From DATBDM01 sp034664425 (lineage in GTDB: Bacteria > Actinomycetota > Thermoleophilia > Solirubrobacterales > Solirubrobacteraceae), in contig JAXDHR010000149.1 of NCBI GenBank assembly GCA_034664425.1, positions 20,218-84,217 on the forward strand: a stretch of 64,000 bases of DNA, read 5' to 3'. Positions 56,522-63,682 of the stretch are shown piece by piece. The position numbers and the translations under genes are program-made. The notes under the pieces were generated by a model. It was not told the origin of the DNA. It saw only the letters and a list, made by a program, of their open reading frames with translations, and ran no database searches. The number at the start of each line of letters is the position of its first letter. Within the stretch, counting starts at the first letter, position 1.

Positions 56522-56570
56522 CGCCGCTACGTCATCCGTCGGATTCAGGCGTGTCGCGGCGATCACTCGC

Positions 56571-56576
56571 TAGCTT
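56571..56576 (+). promoter_or_regulatory. Putative -10 box (TAGCTT) of the downstream secreted-protein genes
   Basis: TAGCTT (TANNNT) lies 10 nt before the ATG at 56587, inside the 65-nt gap after the giant gene. It could give the three following genes their own very-short-leader transcript. No terminator is visible between the giant gene and this box, so read-through is also possible. Confidence 0.4.
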
Positions 56577-56586
56577 GTGCGCTCGC

Positions 56587-57954
56587 ATGCTCCTCCTCAG
56601 GCTCCCCCTCGTCGCCGCGCTCGCGTCCCTGCCGCTCATCACGGGTGTCGCCGCGGCTTCGGCGTCCTCGGCCCCGAATCTCACCGATCCCGCGCACCAG
56701 TGGATGCCCAGCGGCGAGGCGGCCACCTGGAGCTGGAAGTGGTCGGATCCCTACGTGTCCAAGCCCGTCGACGAGCGCTACACCGTCGCGAAGTCCGACG
56801 GCGCCTCGTTCGAGCTGGCCTGGACGTCGTCGAGCGCGTCCGGCTCGACCCCGAGCACGGTCGACTACGAACGCACGAACGTCGGCCTCGTGAACACCGA
56901 TTGGGGCGGGTCAGCGCCGCCCTCCTCGATGCCGATCCTGTGCGCGACCGCGGGCCAGTGCGGGAACTCGCTCGCCAGCGCGCACTTCCAGCTGATCTGG
57001 GGGACCCGTTCTCCCGTGCTGATGGAGCCCGTCGTACAGGGGACGAGCTGGAGCACCGTCGGCGGCGCCAACTCGGACGTCGCCAGCGACAACCGGTACA
57101 TCGGCCAGCGCGTCGTCAAGGTCCCCGCCTTCCCTCAGGGCGTGCGAGCCAGCGGCATCGAGTCCGAGGTCAGCCAGGCGGGAGCGCTCGGCGACCCGTA
57201 TGGCAGCGGCGTGCGGACGGTGTGGTGGGTGTACGGGGTCGGCCCGGTGCGGATCGCCTTCCGGCATACGGGCGGCGAGCTCACCTTCGCCGAGCTCCAG
57301 CAGACCAACCTCAAGCCGCTCCCGGCGCCACCCGCCACCAGCTGGTTCCCGCTGGCGCTCAACTCGAAGGCCGTCTTCGACTGGCGCAACTCGCGGTGGT
57401 CGAAGAAGTGGTCGCGTCAGCGCTTCACCGTCTCGCAGTTGACCAACGGCACGGCGCGCGTCGACGTCGCGCACGTCTCCGGTCCGATCCGCGTCGCCGG
57501 CTCCTACGTCTTCACGCGGCGGCTGGACGGCGTGACCGCGCTCCAGGGGGTGACGCGCTCGGCCTCGCTGAGCACGTTCCCGGCGCTCGGCCCGCGGCGG
57601 CTGCCGGCGCAGCAGCGCCGGCACCTGATCACGCCGTATGACCTCATGAGCTTCGGCTTCAATCCGATCCTCCCCGGCTACCCGAAGCCCGGCCAGCGCT
57701 GGAGCGCGCAGCGTGGCAGCCGCGACTTCAAGGTGTTCGGCGTCACGGGGCACGCTCGCGTGCTAGGCCTGCGCACGGTCCGTGTCCCCGCGGGCCGGTT
57801 CCGCGCCCTCGCGGTCCTGTCCCAGCTGCATCAGGCCGGCTACCGGTTCGGCTCGGGAACGCGCACGAGCTACTTCGGCGCGGGGCGCGGCCTCGTCAAG
57901 CTCGTCTTCCGCCACGCCGATGGCAGCGTCTCGACCGTCGTCCGCGTCCACTAG
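56587..57954 (+). CDS. Secreted protein of two related halves, function unknown
   Basis: A 455-residue protein with a clear signal peptide (MLLLRLPLVAALASLPLITG, cleavage near ASA). The mature part looks like an internal duplication. Half one has TWSWKWSDPYVSKPVDERYTV and ends VWWVYGVGPVRIAFRHTGGE. Half two has FDWRNSRWSKKWSRQRFTV and ends TSYFGAGRGLVKLVFRHADG. The Trp-rich opening and the G.G.V...FRH ending are shared, which suggests two beta domains of one family. I do not recognise the family. Starting 65 nt after the giant gene, and just 3 nt before a lipoprotein gene, it is a candidate partner of the giant protein. ATG 56587 is chosen because the signal peptide begins there. Confidence 0.75.
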   Translation: MLLLRLPLVAALASLPLITGVAAASASSAPNLTDPAHQWMPSGEAATWSWKWSDPYVSKPVDERYTVAKSDGASFELAWTSSSASGSTPSTVDYERTNVGLVNTDWGGSAPPSSMPILCATAGQCGNSLASAHFQLIWGTRSPVLMEPVVQGTSWSTVGGANSDVASDNRYIGQRVVKVPAFPQGVRASGIESEVSQAGALGDPYGSGVRTVWWVYGVGPVRIAFRHTGGELTFAELQQTNLKPLPAPPATSWFPLALNSKAVFDWRNSRWSKKWSRQRFTVSQLTNGTARVDVAHVSGPIRVAGSYVFTRRLDGVTALQGVTRSASLSTFPALGPRRLPAQQRRHLITPYDLMSFGFNPILPGYPKPGQRWSAQRGSRDFKVFGVTGHARVLGLRTVRVPAGRFRALAVLSQLHQAGYRFGSGTRTSYFGAGRGLVKLVFRHADGSVSTVVRVH

Positions 57955-57957
57955 GGC

Positions 57958-58749
57958 ATGACCCGGCGGGTCGCGCTCGGCCTCGTCGTGGTCGCGGCCG
58001 TCGCCGCGTGCGGCGGCCACTCGTCCCGCGACCAGGTCGATGCCTACGTGAAGGCGGTCAACGGGGCGCAGGCGTCCTCGGCGTCCGCCTTCCGGGCGGC
58101 CAACCGGAGCTACACCGCCTTCATCCGGGGGCGCCTGTCGGGCACCGGCGCCGTGCGGCGGCTGCGCGCGGCGGAGTCCTCGATCCGGCTTACCGAGGCG
58201 CGGCTTGCACGCCTGCCGGCGCCCGCGGCCGCCCGCGGCCTGCGTGCGAAGCTGCTCCGCGTGTACCGGATGAACGCCGAGCTGGCGCGCGAGACGGCCC
58301 TGCTCGCGGGGTACGGGCCGGCGCGCAACCGCGCGCTGCTCCCGCTCGCGAGCGCCAACCGACGGCTCTCCCGGGCGTTGCGCTCGGCCGCCCAGCCGAC
58401 CGGCCAGGCAGCGGCCTTCGCGGCGTACAGCCGGCGGCTCGACGGCGCCATCACGGCGGTGCGTCGGCTGAAGCCGCCGCCGGTCGCGGCGGCCGCAAAT
58501 CGCGAGGAGCTCACGCGCCTGATCGCGAGCCGGCGGCTGTCGGCCGAGCTGCGCGCCGCGATCCTGGCCCGCGACGCCTCGCGGACCGCCCGTCTCGTGG
58601 TCGCCTTCCGGCAGCTCGGGAAGGTCCGTGCCGGCGAGCGCGCCGTGCAGGCGCACGAGCTCGCCGCGTACACGGCGCGGCGCCGCGCGGTCGCGCGCGC
58701 CGTCGGGCAGCTGCAACGCGAGCGGGGGCGGCTCGACCGCAGCTCCTGA
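57958..58749 (+). CDS. Predicted lipoprotein, helical, function unknown
   Basis: A 263-residue protein with a lipoprotein signal: MTRR, a hydrophobic core, and the lipobox VAAC with Cys18, the expected lipidation site. The mature part is rich in Ala, Arg and Leu with long amphipathic helices and no Cys. It may form a coiled or helical bundle on the outer face of the membrane. It starts 3 nt after the previous stop, and its TGA overlaps the next ATG (TGATG), so the three genes are very likely one transcript. No family is recognised. Confidence 0.75.
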   Translation: MTRRVALGLVVVAAVAACGGHSSRDQVDAYVKAVNGAQASSASAFRAANRSYTAFIRGRLSGTGAVRRLRAAESSIRLTEARLARLPAPAAARGLRAKLLRVYRMNAELARETALLAGYGPARNRALLPLASANRRLSRALRSAAQPTGQAAAFAAYSRRLDGAITAVRRLKPPPVAAAANREELTRLIASRRLSAELRAAILARDASRTARLVVAFRQLGKVRAGERAVQAHELAAYTARRRAVARAVGQLQRERGRLDRSS

Positions 58750-61019
58750 TGCGTCGCGTGCGGCTCGGCCGCGTTCTCGGGTGGCGCGTCGCCGTGGCGG
58801 CGGCGACGCTCGCCGCCCTGTCTCCGGCGGCCGCCCTCGCGGCGCAGGCGCCCACCCTGGCCCGCGACCCGGCCTTCGCGCCGCCGGTCGGCGTCGCCGC
58901 GGTCGATGTCGCCCACGGCCCCATGGCTGCCGACGAGGCCGCGCGCGCCGTCGCAGTCTCGGGCTCGCGCATCTACACGGTGGGCCAGGCCTACGCGGAT
59001 GCCGTGCGGGGGATGGACATGGCGGTCGTCGCGCAGCGTCCGGATGGGAGCCTGGACCCGGCGTTCGGCGACGGCGGCATCGAGCTGGTCGCCAATCCCG
59101 GCGACGACGCAGCCACGTCGGTCGTCGTGCTGCCCGATGGGCGGCTGCGCGTGGGCGGCACGGCCGGCGGTAAGGCGGTGATCGTCGGGCTCGACCCCGA
59201 TGGGCGACCCGACACCGCCTTCGGCCGGGTGACGATCGGCTCAGGAACGACCGCCGTGGAGGCCATGTCGCTCGGCTCCGACGGCCGGCTCGCGGTGGCC
59301 GGCGATGCGCCGTCCGGCGCCTTCGTCAGCGTTCGCGACGCAGCCTCCGGCGGTGCGCTGACGCCCGTCGGATCGATCCCGCAGGCCAGCGCCGTCGATG
59401 TGGCGATGCGGCCCGACGGCTCTCCCGCGGTGCTGCTGCAGCGAGACGGCGGCGCCCGTCCGCAGGCGGTCCTCGCGGCGTTCACCGCGGCCGGCGACCG
59501 TGAATCGGGCTTCGGGGGGAGCGGGACCGTCGCCCTCGCCCCGGCGGCGTCGGCCACGGCCGGTGGCCTGGTCGCCGCGGGAACGCGCTTGTGGGCGACC
59601 GGCGGGGTCGGCGACGGCGCGGCGAAGTCGGCGTTCCTCGCGCGCGTCGAGGACGACGGGAGCGCGCTCGAGTTGCGCCGCTTCCAGCTTGCGCCGGGCG
59701 CGCCGTCCGCCGCGCGCGGGATCGACGTCACCGACGGCGCCGCTCCCGCCGTCGTCGTGTCCGGCGCGGCCGGCGCCGGGACGCCAGTGTGGGCCGCCGC
59801 CGCCTTCCAGGGCCTCGACGGGCCGCTCGGCTCCGCGCTCATGACCACCGTCGCCGTACCCGGCGACGGCGCGCAGAGCCCCGACCCCGCGGTCGATGCC
59901 GGCGACGGGTTCATGGCCCTCGCCGGCACGCTGACCTCCGCTTCGGGCGGCGTCGACGCGCGCTTCGGCGTGGCGAAGCTGCTCGTCGATCGGTCGTGCA
60001 ACCTGGCGCTGTCGATCGCGACGCCGTCCCAGGTCGTGCTCCAGGACGGCGGCTCGGCTGCGCTCAGCCTGGGCGTGGTCAATCTGGGGTGGAAGGCCTG
60101 CGCCGGCGTGGTCTCCGTCCCGGCTCCGTATTCGCTGTCGCGCGCGGGGATCAGCGGCGCGCTCCCCACGGGCGTCGTCGCGCCGGGCGCGAGCGCCGTC
60201 CTCGACGCCCGGCTCACTCGCGGCGGGGACCCGCGGCCGAAGGACGTGCTGCCCGTGACGGTGAGCGCGCCCGGCGACGTCGACCCGAGCGATGACACCG
60301 CGTCGGTACCCGTCCGCATGCGCTATTGCGACGTGGAGCTCCGGGCGCAGCGGATTCCCGTGCTGCCGGACGAAGGCTCGCGCAGCGTCGTCGTCAGCGT
60401 ACGCAACCTGGGCACCACGGCGTGCCGGGCCACGGAGGTGACCGTCGGCCGCGGCGGCCGCCGGTCGGATCGAGCGGATCCCTTCACCGTCCGCGGCGGC
60501 GGCAGCGCCGCCTACGGCATCGACGTGCGCCGGTACGGAGGACGGCCGGGACGGAGGCTGCGCATCCGCCTCGCCGTCGAGACATCGAGCCGCGACGCGC
60601 GCGCGGCGAATGACACGAGGACGCGGCGGCCGAGGCTGGTCGCCGTCGGCGACACGGCGATCCGGACCGCATCCGCCCGCATGGTCTCCGGCGTCGCCAC
60701 CCGCGGTCACGGGGCCTCGGCCGCGCAGGTGCGGGTTCGCCGGGTCGACGTCGCAGTCCGGCGCCTGGGCGGGGCGGGCTGCACCTGGCTGCAGGATCGC
60801 GCCGGACGGCTGGCCTCGCGACGCGCCGATCCGGGGCACGCCTGCGACACCATCCACTGGGTGCAGGCGCAGGGCACGCGCCGCTGGACCCTCGGGCTCG
60901 CTCGCGCGCTGCCACGCGGCCGCTACGCCGTGCGCTCGCGCGCCGTCATCGGCTGGGGACTGCGCGAGAGCGACTTCGGACGCCGCGACGGAAACCTCCG
61001 CGCGCTCCGTATCCGTTGA
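58749..61019 (+). CDS. Secreted protein with delta-60-type propeller repeats and CARDB-like modules
   Basis: A 756-residue protein with a signal peptide (RVAVAAATLAALSPAAALAA). The first ~400 residues show delta-60-like propeller strands such as RPDGSLDPAFGDGGIELV, SVVVLPDGRLRVGGTA and LDPDGRPDTAFGRV. Then come two modules of about 90-120 residues (CNLALSIATPSQVVL.DGG...VVNLGWKAC and CDVELRAQRIPVLPDEGSRS..VRNLGTTAC), which look like CARDB/Ig-type folds each bounded by a Cys pair. The C-terminal ~100 residues (VRRVDVAVRRLGGAGCTWL...) carry one more Cys pair. This should be an exported, disulfide-stabilised protein. Its ATG overlaps the lipoprotein stop by 1 nt. Confidence 0.75.
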   Translation: MRRVRLGRVLGWRVAVAAATLAALSPAAALAAQAPTLARDPAFAPPVGVAAVDVAHGPMAADEAARAVAVSGSRIYTVGQAYADAVRGMDMAVVAQRPDGSLDPAFGDGGIELVANPGDDAATSVVVLPDGRLRVGGTAGGKAVIVGLDPDGRPDTAFGRVTIGSGTTAVEAMSLGSDGRLAVAGDAPSGAFVSVRDAASGGALTPVGSIPQASAVDVAMRPDGSPAVLLQRDGGARPQAVLAAFTAAGDRESGFGGSGTVALAPAASATAGGLVAAGTRLWATGGVGDGAAKSAFLARVEDDGSALELRRFQLAPGAPSAARGIDVTDGAAPAVVVSGAAGAGTPVWAAAAFQGLDGPLGSALMTTVAVPGDGAQSPDPAVDAGDGFMALAGTLTSASGGVDARFGVAKLLVDRSCNLALSIATPSQVVLQDGGSAALSLGVVNLGWKACAGVVSVPAPYSLSRAGISGALPTGVVAPGASAVLDARLTRGGDPRPKDVLPVTVSAPGDVDPSDDTASVPVRMRYCDVELRAQRIPVLPDEGSRSVVVSVRNLGTTACRATEVTVGRGGRRSDRADPFTVRGGGSAAYGIDVRRYGGRPGRRLRIRLAVETSSRDARAANDTRTRRPRLVAVGDTAIRTASARMVSGVATRGHGASAAQVRVRRVDVAVRRLGGAGCTWLQDRAGRLASRRADPGHACDTIHWVQAQGTRRWTLGLARALPRGRYAVRSRAVIGWGLRESDFGRRDGNLRALRIR

Positions 61020-61095
61020 GTCGCGCGTCCGCCGAGCCCTCGCCGCCGATCTCCGAGCGTGCGGGATCGCCGCCGGTTCCGTCCGCCGGTCGCCG

Positions 61096-61101
61096 TAGCT
61101 T
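61096..61101 (+). promoter_or_regulatory. Putative -10 box (TAGCTT), leaderless geometry
   Basis: TAGCTT ends 6 nt before the ATG at 61108. This is the spacing at which transcription would start on the A of ATG. There is no ribosome binding site in the 6-nt gap. Confidence 0.45.
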
Positions 61102-61107
61102 GCGCCC

Positions 61108-61563
61108 ATGCCACTCTGCTTCATCGAGCCGCAGGACGCCATCCGCGTGATCGCGGAGTCCGTCGGCCGCGAGGCTCGTCGTCAGCTCTTGGGCGAGCTC
61201 GTGCGCGCCTGGGTGGACGAGATCCCCGAGGCGCAGCTGGAGTCTCACTACGCCAAAGCCGTCGCCGACCTCGACGAGCACGATCTCTCGATGCTCGCCG
61301 CGTGGCACGCCTCGCTGGAGGTCGGCATGCCGATCGCCAACAAGGAGTTCCTGGTCGGCGCGTTCGCCGGCCTCGGCGACAACCGCCGTGAGGCGCTGAA
61401 GATCGCCGCCGGCCTGCGCGGCGAGGATGCGATGGCCGCCGGCGTGGCCGAGGAGCAGGCGCTCGAGACCGTGCTGCCGTGGCTCTCGGAGGAACGCGCG
61501 ACCGAGTTGCTCGGCGAGTGCATCGAGCTGTACTGCTGGGACCGTCTGGGCTCCGAGAACTAG
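61108..61563 (+). CDS. Small conserved-looking protein of unknown function
   Basis: A 151-residue, acidic, mainly helical soluble protein without signal or membrane segment. It has three Cys (Cys4, and ECIELYCW near the end). I do not recognise a family. The coding signal is good: ATG with a TAGCTT box 6 nt upstream, and a balanced composition unlike the shadow frames. It converges on the lipocalin-like gene with a 4-nt overlap of the two stop codons (CTAG at 61560-61563). Confidence 0.65.
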   Translation: MPLCFIEPQDAIRVIAESVGREARRQLLGELVRAWVDEIPEAQLESHYAKAVADLDEHDLSMLAAWHASLEVGMPIANKEFLVGAFAGLGDNRREALKIAAGLRGEDAMAAGVAEEQALETVLPWLSEERATELLGECIELYCWDRLGSEN

Positions 61564-62444
61564 CGCGGGGCGCGGTGCAGGATGTCGTAGCGGCCGATGC
61601 CGCTGCGGCCCTCGCTGTGCCAGCGGAAGACCGCCGCGTCGAGCCGCAGCGTGCCGAGCTCGAACGTCGAGCCGCAGACGACCTCACCGGCCGCGCGGCG
61701 CGCGAAGCCGTCGTCGCCGCCGACCCACAGCTCGAGGCCCGCGCGGCGCTGGCGCCCGCCCGCGTCGTAGGTCGTCGAGAGGCGCGGCTCGTCGACGTGC
61801 ACGTTCCCGGCGGGATCGAGCAGGGCGCCCCATCCGACCTCGCCGGCGTGCGCCTGCGCTCCGGCCGGGCGCACGGTGAGGACGCTCAGGCCGGTGCCGT
61901 CGTCGAGCCACGCGGCAAGCGTGCGCGTCGCCTCGAGGCGCTCCCAGTCGGGATCGCCCCAGGTGTGCGAGCGCTGCCCGAAGCACGCGACGGGATGCTC
62001 ACGGCCGCCGGCGCGCGCTGTGCCCCGCACGAGGCACAGCTGCTCGTAGCCGCGCATCGCGCCGACGCGCGCGAACGGCTCGGCCGGGTCGATCTCGGCC
62101 GGCGCGCCGAGCGCCTCGAACGTCAGCTCGAAGCCCGTCTCGCCGCCGTCGAAGGCCACGGTCCAGCTGCGCAGCGGCGTGCCGACGGTGGTCACCAGGC
62201 CCGGCAGCTCGAGCGCCGCGAAGTCGCTGCCAGGCGCGATCTCGATGCCGCCGCGCGCGATCGCGCCGGCGGGAGCGCGGCCGGCGAAGAGCACGGCGAG
62301 CGCGGTCGCCTCGTTCGGCGCGGCGAGACCCGCACGCGCGAGCCCGTAGAGCTCGGTGGCCGGATCGCCCCATGCGAAGGTGACCGCGTCCGTGAACCGC
62401 GGGCCCGATTGCGGGCGCGCCCGCTCGTCGCCGGGCTCGATCAC
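61560..62444 (-). CDS. Lipocalin-like (CrtC/AttH-type) protein, function unknown
   Basis: A 294-residue soluble protein. It has strands typical of a double lipocalin-like barrel and the motif GREHPVACFGQRSHTWGDPDW. This resembles the GxRDHSWGxRxW motif of the CrtC/AttH-like (carotenoid hydratase-related) group. No signal peptide is seen. GTG at 62444 overlaps the fxsA stop (GTGA), so the two genes are translationally coupled; the frame is open upstream only as shadow of fxsA. The family link rests on one motif and is tentative, and no carotenoid genes lie nearby. Confidence 0.6.
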   Translation of the reverse strand: MIEPGDERARPQSGPRFTDAVTFAWGDPATELYGLARAGLAAPNEATALAVLFAGRAPAGAIARGGIEIAPGSDFAALELPGLVTTVGTPLRSWTVAFDGGETGFELTFEALGAPAEIDPAEPFARVGAMRGYEQLCLVRGTARAGGREHPVACFGQRSHTWGDPDWERLEATRTLAAWLDDGTGLSVLTVRPAGAQAHAGEVGWGALLDPAGNVHVDEPRLSTTYDAGGRQRRAGLELWVGGDDGFARRAAGEVVCGSTFELGTLRLDAAVFRWHSEGRSGIGRYDILHRAPR

Positions 62445-62917
62445 GCCGCGGGGTTCGAGCGGGGCGCGTGCAGCACGTCGGGCTCGAGGTCGACCGCCGT
62501 GCCCTGGACGTCGGCGGAGCCACCGCGCACAGGCCCGCGGGAGGTCATCGAGACCACGAGCCGCTGGCCGTAGCGGCGCACGAGCATGCCGCGGATCAGC
62601 GCGCGCGTGGGCGGGAGCAGGAGCAGGGCGCCGAGGACGTCCGAGAGGAAGCCGGGGGTCAGCAGCATCGCGCCGCCGGAGAGCACGAGCGTGCCGTCGA
62701 GCACCTCGCGCGCGGGCACGCGCCCGCTGCGCACCGACGTTCCGAAGCGACGCCATGCGGCGCGGCCCTGGTGGCGAATGAGCAGCGATCCGAGCACCGA
62801 GTCGGCGATCAGCAAGGCGATCGTCCACCAGACCCCGATCGCCTCGCCGACCTGGATGATCACCGCGAGCTCGGCGATCGGTACGACGATGAAGAGGAGC
62901 AGCAGCGGCAGGATCAT
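62441..62917 (-). CDS. fxsA: FxsA family membrane protein
   Basis: A 158-residue inner-membrane protein. Its start MILPLLLLFIVVPIAELAVI, followed by IGVWWTIALLIADSVLGSLLIRHQGRAAWRR and GGAMLLTPGFLSDVLGALLLLPPTR, is the classic FxsA pattern of 3-4 membrane segments with the conserved TPGF and LLPPTR motifs. In E. coli, extra FxsA relieves exclusion of phage T7 by F plasmids; its normal role is unclear. I start at ATG 62917, because the frame upstream to 62941 adds only eight residues. A TACGCT box lies 10 nt upstream. Confidence 0.9.
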   Translation of the reverse strand: MILPLLLLFIVVPIAELAVIIQVGEAIGVWWTIALLIADSVLGSLLIRHQGRAAWRRFGTSVRSGRVPAREVLDGTLVLSGGAMLLTPGFLSDVLGALLLLPPTRALIRGMLVRRYGQRLVVSMTSRGPVRGGSADVQGTAVDLEPDVLHAPRSNPAA

Positions 62918-62927
62918 CGTGCGCCCA

Positions 62928-62933
62928 AGCGTA
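62928..62933 (-). promoter_or_regulatory. Putative -10 box (TACGCT) of fxsA
   Basis: Read on the minus strand, TACGCT (TANNNT) lies 10 nt before the fxsA ATG. It is the fourth case in the window of such a box within 6-10 nt of a start that has no clear ribosome binding site. Confidence 0.35.
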
Positions 62934-62960
62934 GAGCGCACGCGTCAACGCGGCTTAAGC

Positions 62961-63164
62961 CTACGCGACGGCCGGGTCCGCGCCGGTGAGGCGGACCGCG
63001 GGCAGCCGATGCAGGCCGACGGTCTCGATCAGCGTGCGGATGTTGGGCTGGGCACCGCTGATCCAGAGCTCGCGCTCGTGCGCGCGCAGCCGCTGCGCGA
63101 GGCAGGCGAGGTCGATCATCAGCGACGGGTCGGCGAAGCGCAGCTCGGTGAGGTCGACGATCAC
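62961..63164 (-). CDS. STAS-domain protein (anti-sigma antagonist-like), true start upstream and non-canonical
   Basis: From GTG 63164 the frame gives 67 residues (DLTELRFADPSLMIDLACLA, then a Gly-poor helix), which is only the C-terminal two-thirds of a STAS domain. The same frame stays open back to a TAG at 63288-63290 and reads VPLIVSFDEERAILRIAGDED, the missing first strands. No ATG, GTG or TTG exists there. However, GAGGAG at 63263-63258 is placed well for initiation at ATC 63251 or CTG 63248. STAS proteins bind anti-sigma factors or sense small molecules; the expected phosphorylated Ser is seen as ADPSL. Either the start is non-standard or a point change removed it. Confidence 0.55.
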   Translation of the reverse strand: MIVDLTELRFADPSLMIDLACLAQRLRAHERELWISGAQPNIRTLIETVGLHRLPAVRLTGADPAVA

Positions 63165-63284
63165 GTCGCGGGTGGCCGCGAGCGCCGTCGACAGGGGGCG
63201 GCGGCGCCTACCGCTCGTCGAGCGGTCCTCGTCCCCCGCGATCCTCAGGATCGCTCTCTCCTCATCAAAACTGACGATAAGGGG

Positions 63285-63290
63285 AACCTA
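63285..63290 (-). promoter_or_regulatory. Possible -10 box (TAGGTT) of the STAS gene
   Basis: On the minus strand TAGGTT (TANNNT) lies about 22 nt before the GAGGAG ribosome binding site at 63263-63258. Transcription would start near 63277. That implies translation starts downstream of the ribosome site, near 63251-63246, where no standard start codon exists. Confidence 0.3.
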
Positions 63291-63356
63291 GTACAAACCG
63301 GCAGGTTCGTACAGGGGCCGGACGAAAGGCAGATGAGGACGCGGGCGGCCGACCTC

Positions 63357-63362
63357 TAGACT
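63357..63362 (+). promoter_or_regulatory. Putative -10 box (TAGACT) of the MIP18-family gene
   Basis: TAGACT ends 7 nt before the ATG at 63370, again the leaderless spacing. The intervening GGGAGCG could also pass for a ribosome binding site if a longer transcript exists. Confidence 0.4.
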
Positions 63363-63369
63363 GGGAGCG

Positions 63370-63666
63370 ATGGTCGACGAAGACATCGTGCTCGAGGCGC
63401 TCACGAACGTGATCGACCCGGAGCTCGGGCTCGATTTCGTCGAGCTCGGACTCGTGTACGGCGTCGAGATCGACGGCGGCAACGTCACGATCACCTTCAC
63501 GCTCACGACGCCGGCGTGCCCCATCGGGCCGCAGGTGTCCGAGCAGATGGAGGAGTTCGTCGGTGAGATCGAGGGCGTCGAGGAGGTCATCCCGCAGATG
63601 GTCTTCACGCCGGCGTGGACCCCGGACAAGATGTCCGAGGACGCGAAGTTCGCCCTGGGCTACTAG
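63370..63666 (+). CDS. MIP18/DUF59-family Fe-S assembly protein
   Basis: A 98-residue protein of the MIP18 (DUF59, SufT/PaaD-like) family, small proteins that help deliver or repair iron-sulfur clusters on target enzymes. The family start is clear (EALTNVIDPELGLDFVELGLVY), and the conserved Cys lies in TLTTPACPIGPQV. The C-terminal FTPAWTPDKMSEDAKFALGY is the usual end. The length is normal. ATG 63370 is supported by the upstream box and GGGAG. It stands alone and is divergent from the STAS gene; no suf genes are in the window. Confidence 0.92.
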   Translation: MVDEDIVLEALTNVIDPELGLDFVELGLVYGVEIDGGNVTITFTLTTPACPIGPQVSEQMEEFVGEIEGVEEVIPQMVFTPAWTPDKMSEDAKFALGY

Positions 63667-63667
63667 A

Positions 63668-63682
63668 CGGGCAAAACGCCCG
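63668..63682 (+). terminator. Short hairpin after the MIP18-family gene
   Basis: CGGGC-AAAAC-GCCCG forms a 5-bp G+C stem with a 5-nt loop, beginning 2 nt after the TAG stop. There is no T-run, so termination is plausible but weak. Confidence 0.45.

Noticed and set aside
56411..56521. C-terminal wall-sorting signal (LPxTG) or type I secretion signal on the giant protein
   Set aside because: No LPxTG-like motif and no hydrophobic segment near the end; the tail is Arg-rich, unlike known type I signals.
62445..62948. Extension of the lipocalin-like frame upstream through the fxsA region
   Set aside because: The added residues are Arg/Ala-rich shadow of fxsA, and the GTGA overlap at 62441-62444 is a typical coupled start.
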